This document shows, one piece after another, positions 1 through 8,632 of a stretch of 64,000 nucleotides of DNA. The translations under genes were made by a program, and so were the position numbers. The notes below the pieces were generated by a model. That model did not search any database. It was not told the DNA's origin and was given only the letters and a program-made list of their open reading frames with translations. Every line of letters starts with the position of its first letter. Within the stretch, counting starts at the first letter, position 1. Location of the stretch: the NCBI GenBank assembly GCA_945897515.1, contig CAMDFO010000007.1, forward strand, positions 1 through 64,000, written 5' to 3'. The stretch is from Rhodoplanes serenus (lineage in GTDB: Bacteria; Pseudomonadota; Alphaproteobacteria; Rhizobiales; Xanthobacteraceae).

Positions 1-103
1 GCACATCCAGGTCTTGCTCGGCCTGGGCATACGAAACGCCTCGATCCTTGATCAGGCGCACAGCCTCAAGCTTGAACTCTCTCGTAAACTTCCGCCGCTC
101 CAT
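1..103 (-). CDS. IS3-family transposase OrfA, N-terminal part (truncated by window edge)
   Basis: Translating the complement from the ATG at 101-103 gives MERRKFTREFKLEAVRLIKD, then a helix-turn-helix start (residues about 20-34). This is the standard opening of IS3/IS911-type OrfA, the DNA-binding half of the transposase that is joined to OrfB by programmed frameshifting. A strong GGAGG lies seven bases upstream of the ATG. Only 34 codons are visible because the gene runs off the left edge, so activity cannot be judged. Confidence 0.8.
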   Translation of the reverse strand, partial: MERRKFTREFKLEAVRLIKDRGVSYAQAEQDLDV

Positions 104-164
104 GACGCACCTCCGGTCCCATGAAAACACCTAACTCGGTGTCTTCGGACCCGGGGGCAGGCCA
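1..164 (-). mobile_element. IS3-family insertion sequence, left end (continues beyond the window)
   Basis: The complement strand carries a probable IS terminus reading TGGCCTGCCCCCGGG inward from about position 164, followed about 60 bases on by a Shine-Dalgarno GGAGG and the start of an IS3-type OrfA. A TG start and a C-rich end fit IS3-family terminal repeats. The integrase reading frame outside it is cut exactly here, which sets the boundary. The other terminus and any target duplication lie outside the window. Confidence 0.65.
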
Positions 165-329
165 AGTCTCTAAATCCCTCGTCTGCAATGTTTTGCGAAC
201 ATACTTTTTCTCTTCAGCAATCCACATCCGATATTGCCAGACATCGCCCGATGCCTTGACCCGAAAGATCAATGCTTTGCCACCCAATATTTCATGAGTT
301 GCCTGCATTCCTGATGCTGAAATAGTCAC
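165..329 (-). pseudogene. tyrosine-type site-specific integrase, N-terminal fragment cut by the IS
   Basis: The first 55 codons resemble the N-terminal arm of phage or island integrases: a beta-strand-rich stretch with ASGDVWQYRMWIAEEKKYV and KTLQTRDLE. After residue 55 the frame enters the IS terminus and continues only as IS-derived sequence, so the catalytic R-H-R-Y domain has been separated from its start. A second ATG at codon 8 (306-308) may be the true start. The gene lies just beyond the 3' end of guaA in the same orientation, the usual arrangement for guaA-targeting island integrases. The distal part may survive beyond the IS, outside the window. Confidence 0.65.
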
Positions 330-481
330 TGGAGATTTATGTTTCAGAGTAATACCCGAAAGTTTGTCACTTCCTTGATATGTGTCTGCGAAAAACCCTT
401 ATAAATCAATAGCGACGCAAAAGTCCGTCACAACTTTGTAACTAAAATATCTATATATATCAATGACTTAGTATTCCGTTA
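330..481. other. AT-rich spacer between integrase fragment and guaA; probable att region
   Basis: About 150 bases that are visibly AT-rich (for example ctatatatatcaatgac near 452-468) in an otherwise GC-rich chromosome. It joins the conserved guaA 3' end at 482. It probably holds the island end of the attachment site and the integrase promoter. The pentamer gtcac recurs near 327, 366 and 428 and might be arm-type integrase contacts, but three short copies are weak evidence. No gene was seen. Confidence 0.4.
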
Positions 482-2089
482 TTACTCCCACTCGATCGTG
501 CCGGGCGGCTTGCTGGTCACGTCATACACCACGCGGTTGACGCCCTTCACCTCATTGATGATGCGTGTGGCAACCCGGCCGATGAAGCCCATGTCGAACG
601 GATAGAAGTCCGCCGTCATGCCATCGGTCGATGTCACGGCGCGCAGCCCTACGACGAAATCGTAGGTGCGGCCATCGCCCATGACGCCGACCGTCTTCAC
701 CGGCAGGATCACCGCAAACGCCTGCCAGATCGTGTCGTAGAGACCCGCCTTGCGGATTTCGTCGATGTAGATGGCGTCGGCGAGGCGGAGGATGTCGAGT
801 TTCTCCGGCGTGATGTCGCCGGGGCAGCGGATCGCGAGTCCCGGCCCCGGGAACGGGTGCCGTCCGACGAACACGTCCGGCAGGCCGAGCTCGCGGCCGA
901 GCGCGCGCACCTCGTCCTTGAACAGTTCGCGCAGCGGCTCGACCAGCTTCATGTTCATGCGCGCGGGAAGACCGCCGACGTTGTGGTGCGACTTGATCGT
1001 CACCGAAGGTCCGCCGGTGAACGACACGCTCTCGATCACGTCGGGATAGAGCGTGCCCTGCGCTAGGAAATCCGCGCCGCCGATTTTCTTGGCCTCAGCC
1101 TCGAACACGTCGATGAACAATTTTCCGATGGTCTTGCGCTTGACCTCTGGATCGGAGACGCCCGTAAGCGCGCCGAGGAACTGCGGCGCGGCGTTCACGT
1201 GCACCAGCGGGATATTGTAGTGATTGCGGAACAGGTCGACGACCTGCTGGCCCTCGTTCAGACGAAGCAGGCCGTGGTCGACGAACACGCAGGTGAGCTG
1301 GTCGCCGATTGCCTCGTGGATCAGCAACGCCGCCACCGAAGAGTCGACGCCGCCGGACAGCCCACAGATCACCCGGCCCTTGCCGACCTGCTTGCGGATT
1401 TTCTCGATCGCCTCGTCCTTGAAGGCGCGCATCGTCCAGTCGCCGCGGCACTGCGCGATGTTGCGCACGAAGTTGCGCAGCAATTGCGCGCCCTGCGGCG
1501 TGTGCATGACTTCGAGATGGAATTGCGTCGCATAGAACTTGCGCTTGTCGTCGGCGATCATCGCGATCGGCGCATTCTCCGAGGTGCCGACAACGCGGAA
1601 GCCTTCGGGCAGCCGGGTGACGCGGTCGCCGTGGCTCATCCAGACCGGATAGCGTTCGCCCTTCTTCCACACGCCTTCGAACAGCGGCGTGTCCTCGGTG
1701 ACCAGCACCTCGGCGCGGCCGAACTCGCGATGGTGACCGCCTTCCACCAGGCCGCCGAGCTGGTGCGCCATCGCCTGCTCGCCGTAGCAGATGCCGAGCA
1801 CCGGCACGCCGGCGCTGAACAGCTCCTTCGGAGCCAACGGCGCGTCCTTGTCGAGCACCGAGGCCGGACCGCCGGACAGGATCACGGCCTTGGGCTTCAT
1901 CCGGGCGAAGGCTTCGGCGGCCTTCTGGTACGGCACGATCTCGGAATAGACCTTCTCTTCCCGCACCCGGCGCGCGATCAGTTGCGTCACCTGGGAGCCG
2001 AAATCGACGATCAGAATCTTGTCGTGCTGTTCCATGGCGGGTTCTAGGGTCCCCGCATCGGTCTGTCGAGCTTTGGCCGCAGAACTCAT
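482..2089 (-). CDS. guaA: GMP synthase (glutamine-hydrolysing)
   Basis: Converts XMP, glutamine and ATP to GMP in the cytoplasm, the last step of guanine nucleotide synthesis. From the N terminus it shows a class I glutamine amidotransferase domain ([12 protein letters not shown], nucleophile in GICYGEQ, histidine in QFHLEV), an ATP-pyrophosphatase P-loop SGGVDSS, and the conserved dimerisation tail ending PPGTIEWE. The start at 2089 forms an ATGA overlap with the upstream methyltransferase stop, giving 535 residues. The internal ATG at 2035 (MEQHDK, 517 residues) is the other candidate. One oddity is Leu in FHLEV, where most family members have Pro. The 3' end is a known island integration site. 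Confidence 0.96.
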   Translation of the reverse strand: MSSAAKARQTDAGTLEPAMEQHDKILIVDFGSQVTQLIARRVREEKVYSEIVPYQKAAEAFARMKPKAVILSGGPASVLDKDAPLAPKELFSAGVPVLGICYGEQAMAHQLGGLVEGGHHREFGRAEVLVTEDTPLFEGVWKKGERYPVWMSHGDRVTRLPEGFRVVGTSENAPIAMIADDKRKFYATQFHLEVMHTPQGAQLLRNFVRNIAQCRGDWTMRAFKDEAIEKIRKQVGKGRVICGLSGGVDSSVAALLIHEAIGDQLTCVFVDHGLLRLNEGQQVVDLFRNHYNIPLVHVNAAPQFLGALTGVSDPEVKRKTIGKLFIDVFEAEAKKIGGADFLAQGTLYPDVIESVSFTGGPSVTIKSHHNVGGLPARMNMKLVEPLRELFKDEVRALGRELGLPDVFVGRHPFPGPGLAIRCPGDITPEKLDILRLADAIYIDEIRKAGLYDTIWQAFAVILPVKTVGVMGDGRTYDFVVGLRAVTSTDGMTADFYPFDMGFIGRVATRIINEVKGVNRVVYDVTSKPPGTIEWE

Positions 2090-3384
2090 GATCGCCGCAT
2101 GATGCTCACGAAAAACCCGTCGGTGTCGGTGCGGCGCGGGGTCATCAGCAGCCCCTCGTCCGACAACAGCACCGCGCGCTGGAAAAGATAGCCGCGCTCG
2201 CCGAGCGAATTTGCGACCGCGGTCGGCTTTTCCACGGAAAACTGCGGGTGGCGACCGACGAAAGCCCGCACCTGGTCGTCGTTCTCCTCCTTGAGCACCG
2301 AACAGGTGATGTAGGCGATCCGCCCGCCCGGCTTGGCCAGGGTGGCGGCGCGGTCCAGCACCTCGATCTGTTCCTTCTGCCGCACCTCCAACGCGCCGGG
2401 GCGGACCCGCCATTTGGCGTCGGGATTGCGTCTCCAGGCGCCGATGCCGGTGCAGGGCGCGTCGATCAGCACAAGGTCGATACGACCCTCGAACTCGGCC
2501 AGCACGTCGCCGTGGGAGCGGGGCGTCAGCACCTTCGCATTGCGCACCCCTGCCCGCGCCAGCCGGTCGTGAATCGGCGCCAGACGCCGCTTGTCGTCGT
2601 CGGTGGCGTAGAGCTGGCCCTTGTTCTCCATGGCGGCCGCCAGCGCCAGGCTCTTGCCGCCGCCGCCGGCGCAGAGGTCCAGCACCTGATCGCCGGGCTT
2701 GGCGCGGGCCAGCAATGCCGCAAGCTGCGAGCCTTCATCCTGGATCTCGATCAGGCCCTTGAGATAGGCCGGCTCGGCATGGACTGCCGGGCTCTTGGAA
2801 TCGGCCTTGAGCTTGATCCGCAGGCCGAGCGGCGACCAGCGGGTCGGCTCCGGCGCGAGATCGGCCAGTTCCGCCAGCGCCTCATCGCGGTCGCCCTTGA
2901 GCGTATTGACCCGCAGGTCGAGCGGCGCGCGCGAGGCCAGCGCCGCGCCCTCCTCGGCCCGCTCTTCGCCGAAGGTCCGCGCCAGATAAGGATCGAGCCA
3001 TTCCGGATAGTCGCCCAGCACGTGGCCCGGCGCGCCGACCATGTTGGCGGCGCCGAGCCTGGCGCGCTCGTCATCGGTCAGCGGCGCGGGCGCATGACGC
3101 GAGCCCTCGGTCAGCCGCGCGATCGCATCGGTGTCGAGACCGCGCTCGCGCTGGAGCATCCCAAGCGCAACCGCGCGCGGCGTGCTCTCGCCCATCAGCC
3201 AGGACGATGAGGCGCGACGGCGCAGCGCGTCGTAGACCAGCCCGGCGATCGCGGCGCGGTCGCCCGAGCCGGCGAAGCGGTGGCTGAGCCCCCAGTCCTT
3301 CAAGGTGTCGTTGGCGGGCCGTCGCTTCGCGTCGATATCGCCAAGGACCTCGATAGCGGCAGCCAATCGTGCGCTGGGTGTCAT
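2086..3384 (-). CDS. RsmB/NOP-family rRNA cytosine-C5 methyltransferase
   Basis: SAM-dependent RNA m5C methyltransferase, probably acting on 16S rRNA. The 432 residues hold an N-terminal NusB-like helical region, then a Rossmann methyltransferase core with the SAM loop [11 protein letters not shown], the motif [17 protein letters not shown] and the catalytic cysteine in [11 protein letters not shown]. Two cysteines (motifs IV and VI) are the family hallmark. It overlaps guaA by four bases (ATGA), so the two are probably translationally coupled. The exact target position (C967 or another) cannot be assigned from sequence, so no symbol is given. Confidence 0.9.
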   Translation of the reverse strand: MTPSARLAAAIEVLGDIDAKRRPANDTLKDWGLSHRFAGSGDRAAIAGLVYDALRRRASSSWLMGESTPRAVALGMLQRERGLDTDAIARLTEGSRHAPAPLTDDERARLGAANMVGAPGHVLGDYPEWLDPYLARTFGEERAEEGAALASRAPLDLRVNTLKGDRDEALAELADLAPEPTRWSPLGLRIKLKADSKSPAVHAEPAYLKGLIEIQDEGSQLAALLARAKPGDQVLDLCAGGGGKSLALAAAMENKGQLYATDDDKRRLAPIHDRLARAGVRNAKVLTPRSHGDVLAEFEGRIDLVLIDAPCTGIGAWRRNPDAKWRVRPGALEVRQKEQIEVLDRAATLAKPGGRIAYITCSVLKEENDDQVRAFVGRHPQFSVEKPTAVANSLGERGYLFQRAVLLSDEGLLMTPRRTDTDGFFVSIMRRS

Positions 3385-3397
3385 GAAATGTTTGGAC

Positions 3398-3823
3398 TCA
3401 TGGGAGGGCGAGCAGAATGCGGACGATGAAAATCACCCACATCACCACCAGGACCAGCGCGCCTGCGCCGTAAAGCGCGCCGCGTTGGCGGACATTGTTA
3501 TGGGCCACATGGACCAGCGCCTGCAACATACGCAGCGCTACGAAAACCCAAGCCAGCAGCACGAACAACAGATCCGCGTGGCGGGTGGCGATCGCCAGGA
3601 TCGTCAGAACATAGAACAGGACCGGCAGCTCGAATTGATTGCTGAACGCGTAGGCGAACTGCGTCGCGCGCGTCGGCCAATTGGGCTCTCGCATGGCGAT
3701 ATCGGCATACCGGGTCTCGCCGCGCAGGAGCGACGACGTGCGCAGGGCCATCATCCCGAACATCAACGCGAATGTCAGCGCGACCTGGACGAAAAGCGGT
3801 GCGAGAACCATCTGGATCGACAT
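3398..3823 (-). CDS. MAPEG-family membrane protein
   Basis: 141 residues with four hydrophobic segments (roughly 5-25, 60-80, 82-100, 115-138) and the MAPEG signature FSNQFELPVLFY. MAPEG proteins are membrane glutathione transferases or peroxidases in eukaryotes; bacterial members are mostly uncharacterised. The ATG at 3823 (MSIQMV) is preferred over an in-frame GTG at 3862, because the extra 13 residues are arginine-rich and unlike the family. It lies 13 bases downstream of the RsmB-like gene on the same strand. A relative, frameshifted, lies at 7181-7610. Confidence 0.8.
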   Translation of the reverse strand: MSIQMVLAPLFVQVALTFALMFGMMALRTSSLLRGETRYADIAMREPNWPTRATQFAYAFSNQFELPVLFYVLTILAIATRHADLLFVLLAWVFVALRMLQALVHVAHNNVRQRGALYGAGALVLVVMWVIFIVRILLALP

Positions 3824-3987
3824 CGGGATCTTTCGGATTGAGCGAGGCCGGCGCCGCGCCACGAGCCCTATGTAGGCGCAGGCCCCGCCGAATGAAAGCG
3901 GTACAGGCTTCCAAACTTAAACCGGCTTCCCCGCTCGGCGGGCGATCTGATACCGTTTCGACGATTATTCGCCGGGGGAATAAGCCA

Positions 3988-5157
3988 ATGCGTCGGTTCG
4001 TTTGCTTTGGAATTGCCTTTGTTGCATCGGCCTGGATCGGGCCGGCAGCCGCGCAGACCAAGCAACAGCTCAACTGGTGCAACGGCCAGAACAATGCCAC
4101 GCCGCAGCAAAGGGTTGTCGGATGTGACGCCGGGATAAAGACCGGCAAATACAAGGGCGCGCAACTCGGACCGTTCTATATCAATCGGGGGCGCGGCCAC
4201 GCCGATATGGGCAATCTCGACCGGGCGATGGCGGACTACGACCAAGGTCTTCGGCTGGCGCCGCGCGACCTCGCCGGCCTTCTCAACCGGTCAAATGCTT
4301 ATAGCGAACGCGGCGATTTCGACCGCGCCTTCGCCGATCTCGATCGCGCGATTTCGATCAATGCGAAATTTGTGTTGGGCTACTACAATCGCGGAAGTCT
4401 TTTTATTAAAAAAGGCGACCACGAACGCGCCATCCAGGATTTCAATACGGCAATAAAGATCGACTCCAAGTACATTCCTGCTTACGTCAACCGCGGCAAC
4501 GCTTATTCCGTGTTGAGGCGTTACGACGAGGCGATCGCCGACGCGACCACCGCTCTCAAGCTCCTGCCGCAAGGCACGAGCAATGCGCAACGCGCTTTGA
4601 TCCTAGGCAACCGCGGCGGGTCCTATGGCCTTAGCAAAAATCAGCAGAGGTCGATCGCGGATTTGAGCGAGGCCATCGAACTCGATCCGCAGCGAAGATT
4701 CCGGTTGGCCAGGCAAGCCAGCTATGATCTGAACGGCCAGCCAGAGCTGGCACTTCCCGATGTCGAAGAACTGGTGAAGAGCGATCCGAAGGATCATATC
4801 GGGTGGCAGAAACGATGCTGGATTCGCGCGCGCCTCGGGCGGCTCGACGAAGCACGTGCCGATTGCGACCATTCGCTCGAGTTGCGGCCGATCAATCCGA
4901 GCGCGCGCCACGCCATCGGATATATTTACGCGAAGCAGAAGCAATTCGACAAAGCGATTGCCGAACTCGATATCGCGATCAAGGACAGCGGCTATGTCGA
5001 GGGCGGCGCGATCGAGAGGAACTACGCCGAGGTGTTATATTTTCGCGGCATCACCCGCTTGCGCAACGGCGATGCGCTCGGTGGCGCCGCCGACATGGCC
5101 ACGGCCAAGGCCACCAAGTCCGACGTAGCGGAAGACTTCTCTCATTACGGACTTTGA
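3988..5157 (+). CDS. exported tetratricopeptide-repeat protein
   Basis: 389 residues. An N-terminal signal peptide (MRRFVCFGIAFVASAW..., cleavage near AAAQ) is followed by a series of TPR units from about residue 60 to 340, with recurring cores such as YINRGRGHADMGNLDRAMADYDQ and YYNRGSLFIKKGDHERAI. TPRs form a superhelical protein-binding surface, so this is probably a periplasmic scaffold; the partner is unknown. The start is set by a GGGGGAA Shine-Dalgarno at 3974-3980 ahead of the ATG. It is transcribed divergently from the MAPEG gene and convergently with the next small gene. Confidence 0.85.
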   Translation: MRRFVCFGIAFVASAWIGPAAAQTKQQLNWCNGQNNATPQQRVVGCDAGIKTGKYKGAQLGPFYINRGRGHADMGNLDRAMADYDQGLRLAPRDLAGLLNRSNAYSERGDFDRAFADLDRAISINAKFVLGYYNRGSLFIKKGDHERAIQDFNTAIKIDSKYIPAYVNRGNAYSVLRRYDEAIADATTALKLLPQGTSNAQRALILGNRGGSYGLSKNQQRSIADLSEAIELDPQRRFRLARQASYDLNGQPELALPDVEELVKSDPKDHIGWQKRCWIRARLGRLDEARADCDHSLELRPINPSARHAIGYIYAKQKQFDKAIAELDIAIKDSGYVEGGAIERNYAEVLYFRGITRLRNGDALGGAADMATAKATKSDVAEDFSHYGL

Positions 5158-5180
5158 CCAGGCGGGATGGCGCGAAGCCG

Positions 5181-5564
5181 CTACCGGTTCGACGGAATCG
5201 AACTGTCCAGCAGCTTGTCGCCGCCAAAATCGTTGGCGAAGCTTCCGTTCTCCGGCACGCCAACATTGACGCCCCCGTCCAGCTTGCCATCGCGGCCTTT
5301 CATGTATTCGTCGTAGGCCTGCTGGTCGAGCGATTTGTCCGGCGGGGCGTTGGTTTCCGCGACCTTCGCAGGCGGAGGGTTCGCATCCGCGCCGGCAACC
5401 GGCGCGTCGGCCGCCGGACCGGTCCGGCCTGCCTTGGCATCGTCGATCGCGGCGGTCAGACGGTCGCGATCGGGACCTGGTGGAAGTGAATCGCGCACCG
5501 CTTCGGCCCGCGCAATTTCCGCGTCTCGCTGTTTCTGTGCAGGGTCTGGAATCCTGTCGGGCAT
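5181..5564 (-). CDS. hypothetical protein, proline/alanine-rich
   Basis: 127 residues of low complexity, rich in Pro, Ala, Asp and Lys. There is a charged helix near the N terminus (QKQRDAEIARAEAVRD) and a Gly/Asn/Asp-rich C terminus (GGVNVGVPENGSFANDFGGD). No recognised domain, signal peptide or membrane segment. The ATG at 5564 has no good ribosome site (GAGGAG lies more than 20 bases upstream), and the open frame extends upstream without an obvious start, so the true N terminus may be longer. It ends 23 bases from the convergent TPR gene. Confidence 0.5.
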   Translation of the reverse strand: MPDRIPDPAQKQRDAEIARAEAVRDSLPPGPDRDRLTAAIDDAKAGRTGPAADAPVAGADANPPPAKVAETNAPPDKSLDQQAYDEYMKGRDGKLDGGVNVGVPENGSFANDFGGDKLLDSSIPSNR

Positions 5565-5678
5565 GTTATTGATTTTTTTCTGAAGCTCCTCGCGAAGCGT
5601 GCTCCGGCCAGGCGCTGGACCTTGGGATGCAACACCGCGCGCGCCACCACCCCGGTGACAGGGCTTGCCGTGCTCGTC

Positions 5679-6530
5679 TCAATAACAATTGGATGGATCG
5701 CCAAACTGGTTGGGGTCTTTGCCCTGGACGCCTGCCCAGTAGCGATTGTATGCGCATTGATTGCGCTGTTCGATATCTGCGATCGCCTGGCACGCGTCGC
5801 GGATCGCCTTATCGCCGCTCATGATCGCCTCCGCCTTCCGATTGGCGATACAGCTTTGCCACGCCGGCGATTCTTCCTTCGCGAAGCTGCAGAGCTTCCT
5901 TGCGGCCAAGTCCAAGACCGCCGGAGGAAGTGGCCCATTCTTCGGAACGTTGGTGTCATCCCCGGTCCATTTGGCGCTCGGATTGACCAACGAAGCATAT
6001 TGCCACTGAGCACTTTCCAGATTGCCTCGAAGTTTTTCGGTATCGGTCCGCGTGCCGCAACTGCCAAGCGTGTTCTTGGCCTGCTGGAAAAGTTCATAGG
6101 CCTCTTCCGGGCGACCGCTTTCCGACAGTCTGCGCGCCCGCTCATTGGTGGCGTACGCCGTACGGTATTTGCTTTGGCAGCGGGCATGGCGCTGGCGCGT
6201 GGCGGCATCGGCTGAGTTGCGTTCCGACTGCTCCGCCTGCTGCGCGGCGTCGATCATCATGCCGAGAATACCGATCGCCGCGCCTGCTGCGCCGACCGCG
6301 GCCGCATAATTTCCACCACCACCGCCTCCTCCACCGCTGCGGTAGCGATACCCCCCGCCGCCGCGCTGCGCGGGAGGCGGCGCGTAGTTCATGCGCTGGC
6401 GAGGCGCGTCGCAAACCGAGCGTCCATCCCGGAAGGTGATGCAACTGGCGTGGCTTGTGCTTGCGGTGGCATCGGGCAGCAGCATTCCGCCGAGCAGAAG
6501 CGCCGAAATAGCGAACGGACGAAACGCCAT
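5679..6530 (-). CDS. exported glycine-rich hypothetical protein
   Basis: 283 residues. Signal peptide MAFRPFAISALLLGGMLL to about residue 24, then a disordered Gly/Tyr/Arg-rich linker with an eight-glycine run (about 57-74), a short hydrophobic Ala/Gly segment (AAAVGAAGAAIGILGMM, about 76-92), and a helical C-terminal region with spaced cysteines (RCQSKY, GSCGT, KLCSFA, SCIAN, DACQA, QCAYN, SNCY). The cysteine pattern suggests a disulfide-stabilised periplasmic or surface domain. No family recognised. It could pair with the small gene at 5181-5564, 115 bases downstream on the same strand. Confidence 0.7.
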   Translation of the reverse strand: MAFRPFAISALLLGGMLLPDATASTSHASCITFRDGRSVCDAPRQRMNYAPPPAQRGGGGYRYRSGGGGGGGGNYAAAVGAAGAAIGILGMMIDAAQQAEQSERNSADAATRQRHARCQSKYRTAYATNERARRLSESGRPEEAYELFQQAKNTLGSCGTRTDTEKLRGNLESAQWQYASLVNPSAKWTGDDTNVPKNGPLPPAVLDLAARKLCSFAKEESPAWQSCIANRKAEAIMSGDKAIRDACQAIADIEQRNQCAYNRYWAGVQGKDPNQFGDPSNCY

Positions 6531-6635
6531 GGCCCACCCCCAAATCGATGCCGCATTCTATACGAGGCCGCGCGCCCTGCCACAGAATTGCGCCGCGGGA
6601 CGCTGTTTCGGACAGGAGTTTGGTAGCCGACTCTC

Positions 6636-7184
6636 CTACAGCTTGATGCTGACAGCAGTTTCGCCGTCCTGGTCCACCAACGCGCTCCGCCATGCTTTTC
6701 CGTCGAACAGCGCGGCGCGCACCGCATCGGCAGTACCGCCGTGGTTGAGATTTGCGGTGATCAGCGCACCGCCGGCGCGAAGCAACTTTGCCAGCGCGGC
6801 GAGCAGCGCCGGCGCCGGCGTGTGGCCGTCGAAGAACGCCACGTCGTAGCCGGGATCAAGCGTCGGGAGAATTTTCAGGAAATCGCCCTCATGCACGGTG
6901 ACGCGCTTGACCATCCCGGCACCGGCGATGTTGACGCGCGCAAGCCGCACGTGCTCCGGGTCGCGCTCGATGGTGTCGATCTTGGCCTTAGGCGCGCCAT
7001 GCGCGAAGCTCAGCGATGTGTAGCCGAGCGCGGTGCCGCATTCGAGAATCCGACCGGCGTTCGCCGCGCCCGCGATGACGCCGAGCAGCGGTCCGTTGCC
7101 GTAAGGATAGGCGCCGCAGCCATGCTTGGCGCGATGCGCCAGCGTGGCGTTGCGCACATCTGCAAATGGATCGCCGGAACTCAT
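6636..7184 (-). CDS. class I SAM-dependent methyltransferase (O-methyltransferase-like)
   Basis: 182 residues with the Rossmann methyltransferase pattern: SAM-binding ILECGTALGYTSLSFA, acidic loop IDTIERDPEHV, then VHEGDFLKILPTL and the YDVAFFDG strand. It resembles small-molecule O-methyltransferases of the catechol/caffeoyl-CoA type, but the acceptor is unknown. The ATG at 7182-7184 overlaps the restored stop of the upstream MAPEG gene (ATGA), which fixes the start. The longer open frame that joins it to the upstream gene comes from a frameshift in that gene, not a fusion. Confidence 0.8.
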   Translation of the reverse strand: MSSGDPFADVRNATLAHRAKHGCGAYPYGNGPLLGVIAGAANAGRILECGTALGYTSLSFAHGAPKAKIDTIERDPEHVRLARVNIAGAGMVKRVTVHEGDFLKILPTLDPGYDVAFFDGHTPAPALLAALAKLLRAGGALITANLNHGGTADAVRAALFDGKAWRSALVDQDGETAVSIKL

Positions 7185-7610
7185 CGGCCACCCGCCAGCG
7201 CGATCAGCGCCACGTGGCCCGCCAGTCCCGCGACCGCCACGAAGTTGAGCAGGAACACCCGCCCGCGCAGCGGCACGTTGTCGGTCTGGGTCTGCACCAG
7301 CGTGTGAATCACACGGGCCGACCACGAACGTCCAGGCCAGGATCACGTCTACCATCGTCACCCTGCCGAGCGCGATCAGCATCGCCACCAGCGCATAGAA
7401 GATCACCGGCAATTCGAACTGGTTGGCGAGATTGCGGGTGATGCGCGCGATGTCGTGCGGCTCGTCGCGGCCCAGCACGAAACAGGCATATTCGGTTTCG
7501 CCGCTTCGCACCGCGCGCGTGCGTTCGATGGTCAGCCAGGCATACAGCAGGAACGTCAGCCCGATCTGGGCCAGCATCGGCCAGAGGATGGATGTCGCGT
7601 TCACAGTCAA
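7181..7610 (-). pseudogene. MAPEG-family membrane protein, single-base frameshift
   Basis: The first part reads as a good MAPEG protein (membrane segments, LANQFELPVIFY) up to DVILAWTFVV, then becomes non-membrane sequence. Removing one base of the cc at 7318-7319 restores ARVIHTLVQTQTDNVPLRGR, then a hydrophobic last helix and a TGA at 7181-7183 that overlaps the next gene's ATG. The gene is therefore disrupted by a +1 insertion, or the base is a sequencing error. The start is TTG at 7610, overlapping the reductase stop as TTGA, or GTG at 7604. Confidence 0.75.
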
Positions 7611-8629
7611 CCTCCCGGCGGGAACCGCACCAGCAGCTTGCCGAAATTCTCTCCGCGCAGCAGGCCGATCAGCGCACGCGGCGCCTGTTCGAGGCCGTCG
7701 ACCATGTCCTCGCGGTACTTGATGCGGCCTTCACCCAGCCAGGCCGACACGTCGCGCAGAAAATCGCCTTGCCGCGCGGCGAAATCGGAAACGATGAACC
7801 CCCGCAAGGTCAGCCGCTTGGTGAGGATCGCGCGCGTCAGGGCCGAGGTCCGGAGCGATCCGGCCGGCATCTCGGTGACATTGTAAGTGGCGATCTGGCC
7901 GCAGACCGGGATGCGCGCAAAATTGTTGAGCAGCGGAAACACCGCCTCGAACACCGCGCCGCCAACATTCTCGAAATAGACGTCGATGCCCTTTGGACAG
8001 ACCGCCTTGAGCTGCGCCGGCAGGTCGCCTGAGCGATGGTCGACGCAGGCATCGAAGCCCAGCTCGTCGATGACGTAACGGCATTTGTCCGGCCCGCCCG
8101 CGATGCCGACGGCATGCGCACCCTTGAGCCTGGCGATCTGACCTACGACCGAGCCGACGGCGCCGGACGCGGCAGACACCACCACGGTCTCGCCCGCCTG
8201 CGGGCGTCCGATATCGAGCAGGCCGGTGTATGCGGTCATCCCCGGCATGCCGAGCACGCCGAGCGCGGTCGAGACCGGAGCCAGCGCCGGATCGATTTTT
8301 CGCAAGCCCTTGCCGTCGGAGACGGCGTGGGTCTGCCAGCCGTGCGGGCTGAGCACGACATCGCCAACCGCGAAGCCGTCGCGGTTCGAGACCAGGACCT
8401 CGCTGACCGTTCGGCCCTCCATCACCTGTCCGATCTCGACCGGCTTGGCATAGGAGGGAGCGTCGCTCATCCGGCCGCGCATGTAAGGGTCGAGCGAGAG
8501 GAACAGCGTGCGCAAAAGCATCTCGCCGGCGCCTGGCGCAGCGACCGGCATCGGTTCGATGCGAAAGTCGCTCTCTTTCGGCTCGCCGACGGGTCGCGCC
8601 GCAAGCACGATCCGCTTGCCGGCATCCAT
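7607..8629 (-). CDS. NADP-dependent medium-chain oxidoreductase (CurA / leukotriene-B4 dehydrogenase-like)
   Basis: 340 residues of the zinc-independent MDR family that reduces alkenal or enone double bonds with NADPH. Seen: N-terminal GroES-like part with LSLDPYMRGRMSD, the hinge GMTAYTGLLDIG, the nucleotide-binding VSAASGAVGSVVGQIAR (a family variant of GxGxxG), the YFENVGG motif, and a C-terminal REDMVDGLEQAPRAL. No zinc-ligand cysteine set was seen, consistent with this subgroup. It sits 3 bases downstream of guaB and overlaps the broken MAPEG gene, so a single guaB-led transcript is possible. Confidence 0.9.
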   Translation of the reverse strand: MDAGKRIVLAARPVGEPKESDFRIEPMPVAAPGAGEMLLRTLFLSLDPYMRGRMSDAPSYAKPVEIGQVMEGRTVSEVLVSNRDGFAVGDVVLSPHGWQTHAVSDGKGLRKIDPALAPVSTALGVLGMPGMTAYTGLLDIGRPQAGETVVVSAASGAVGSVVGQIARLKGAHAVGIAGGPDKCRYVIDELGFDACVDHRSGDLPAQLKAVCPKGIDVYFENVGGAVFEAVFPLLNNFARIPVCGQIATYNVTEMPAGSLRTSALTRAILTKRLTLRGFIVSDFAARQGDFLRDVSAWLGEGRIKYREDMVDGLEQAPRALIGLLRGENFGKLLVRFPPGG

Positions 8630-8632
8630 GTG

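Noticed and set aside
6636-7610. A single 324-residue MAPEG-methyltransferase fusion
   Set aside because: The middle part is non-membrane, out-of-frame sequence; one base removed restores a separate MAPEG gene with a proper stop that overlaps the methyltransferase start.
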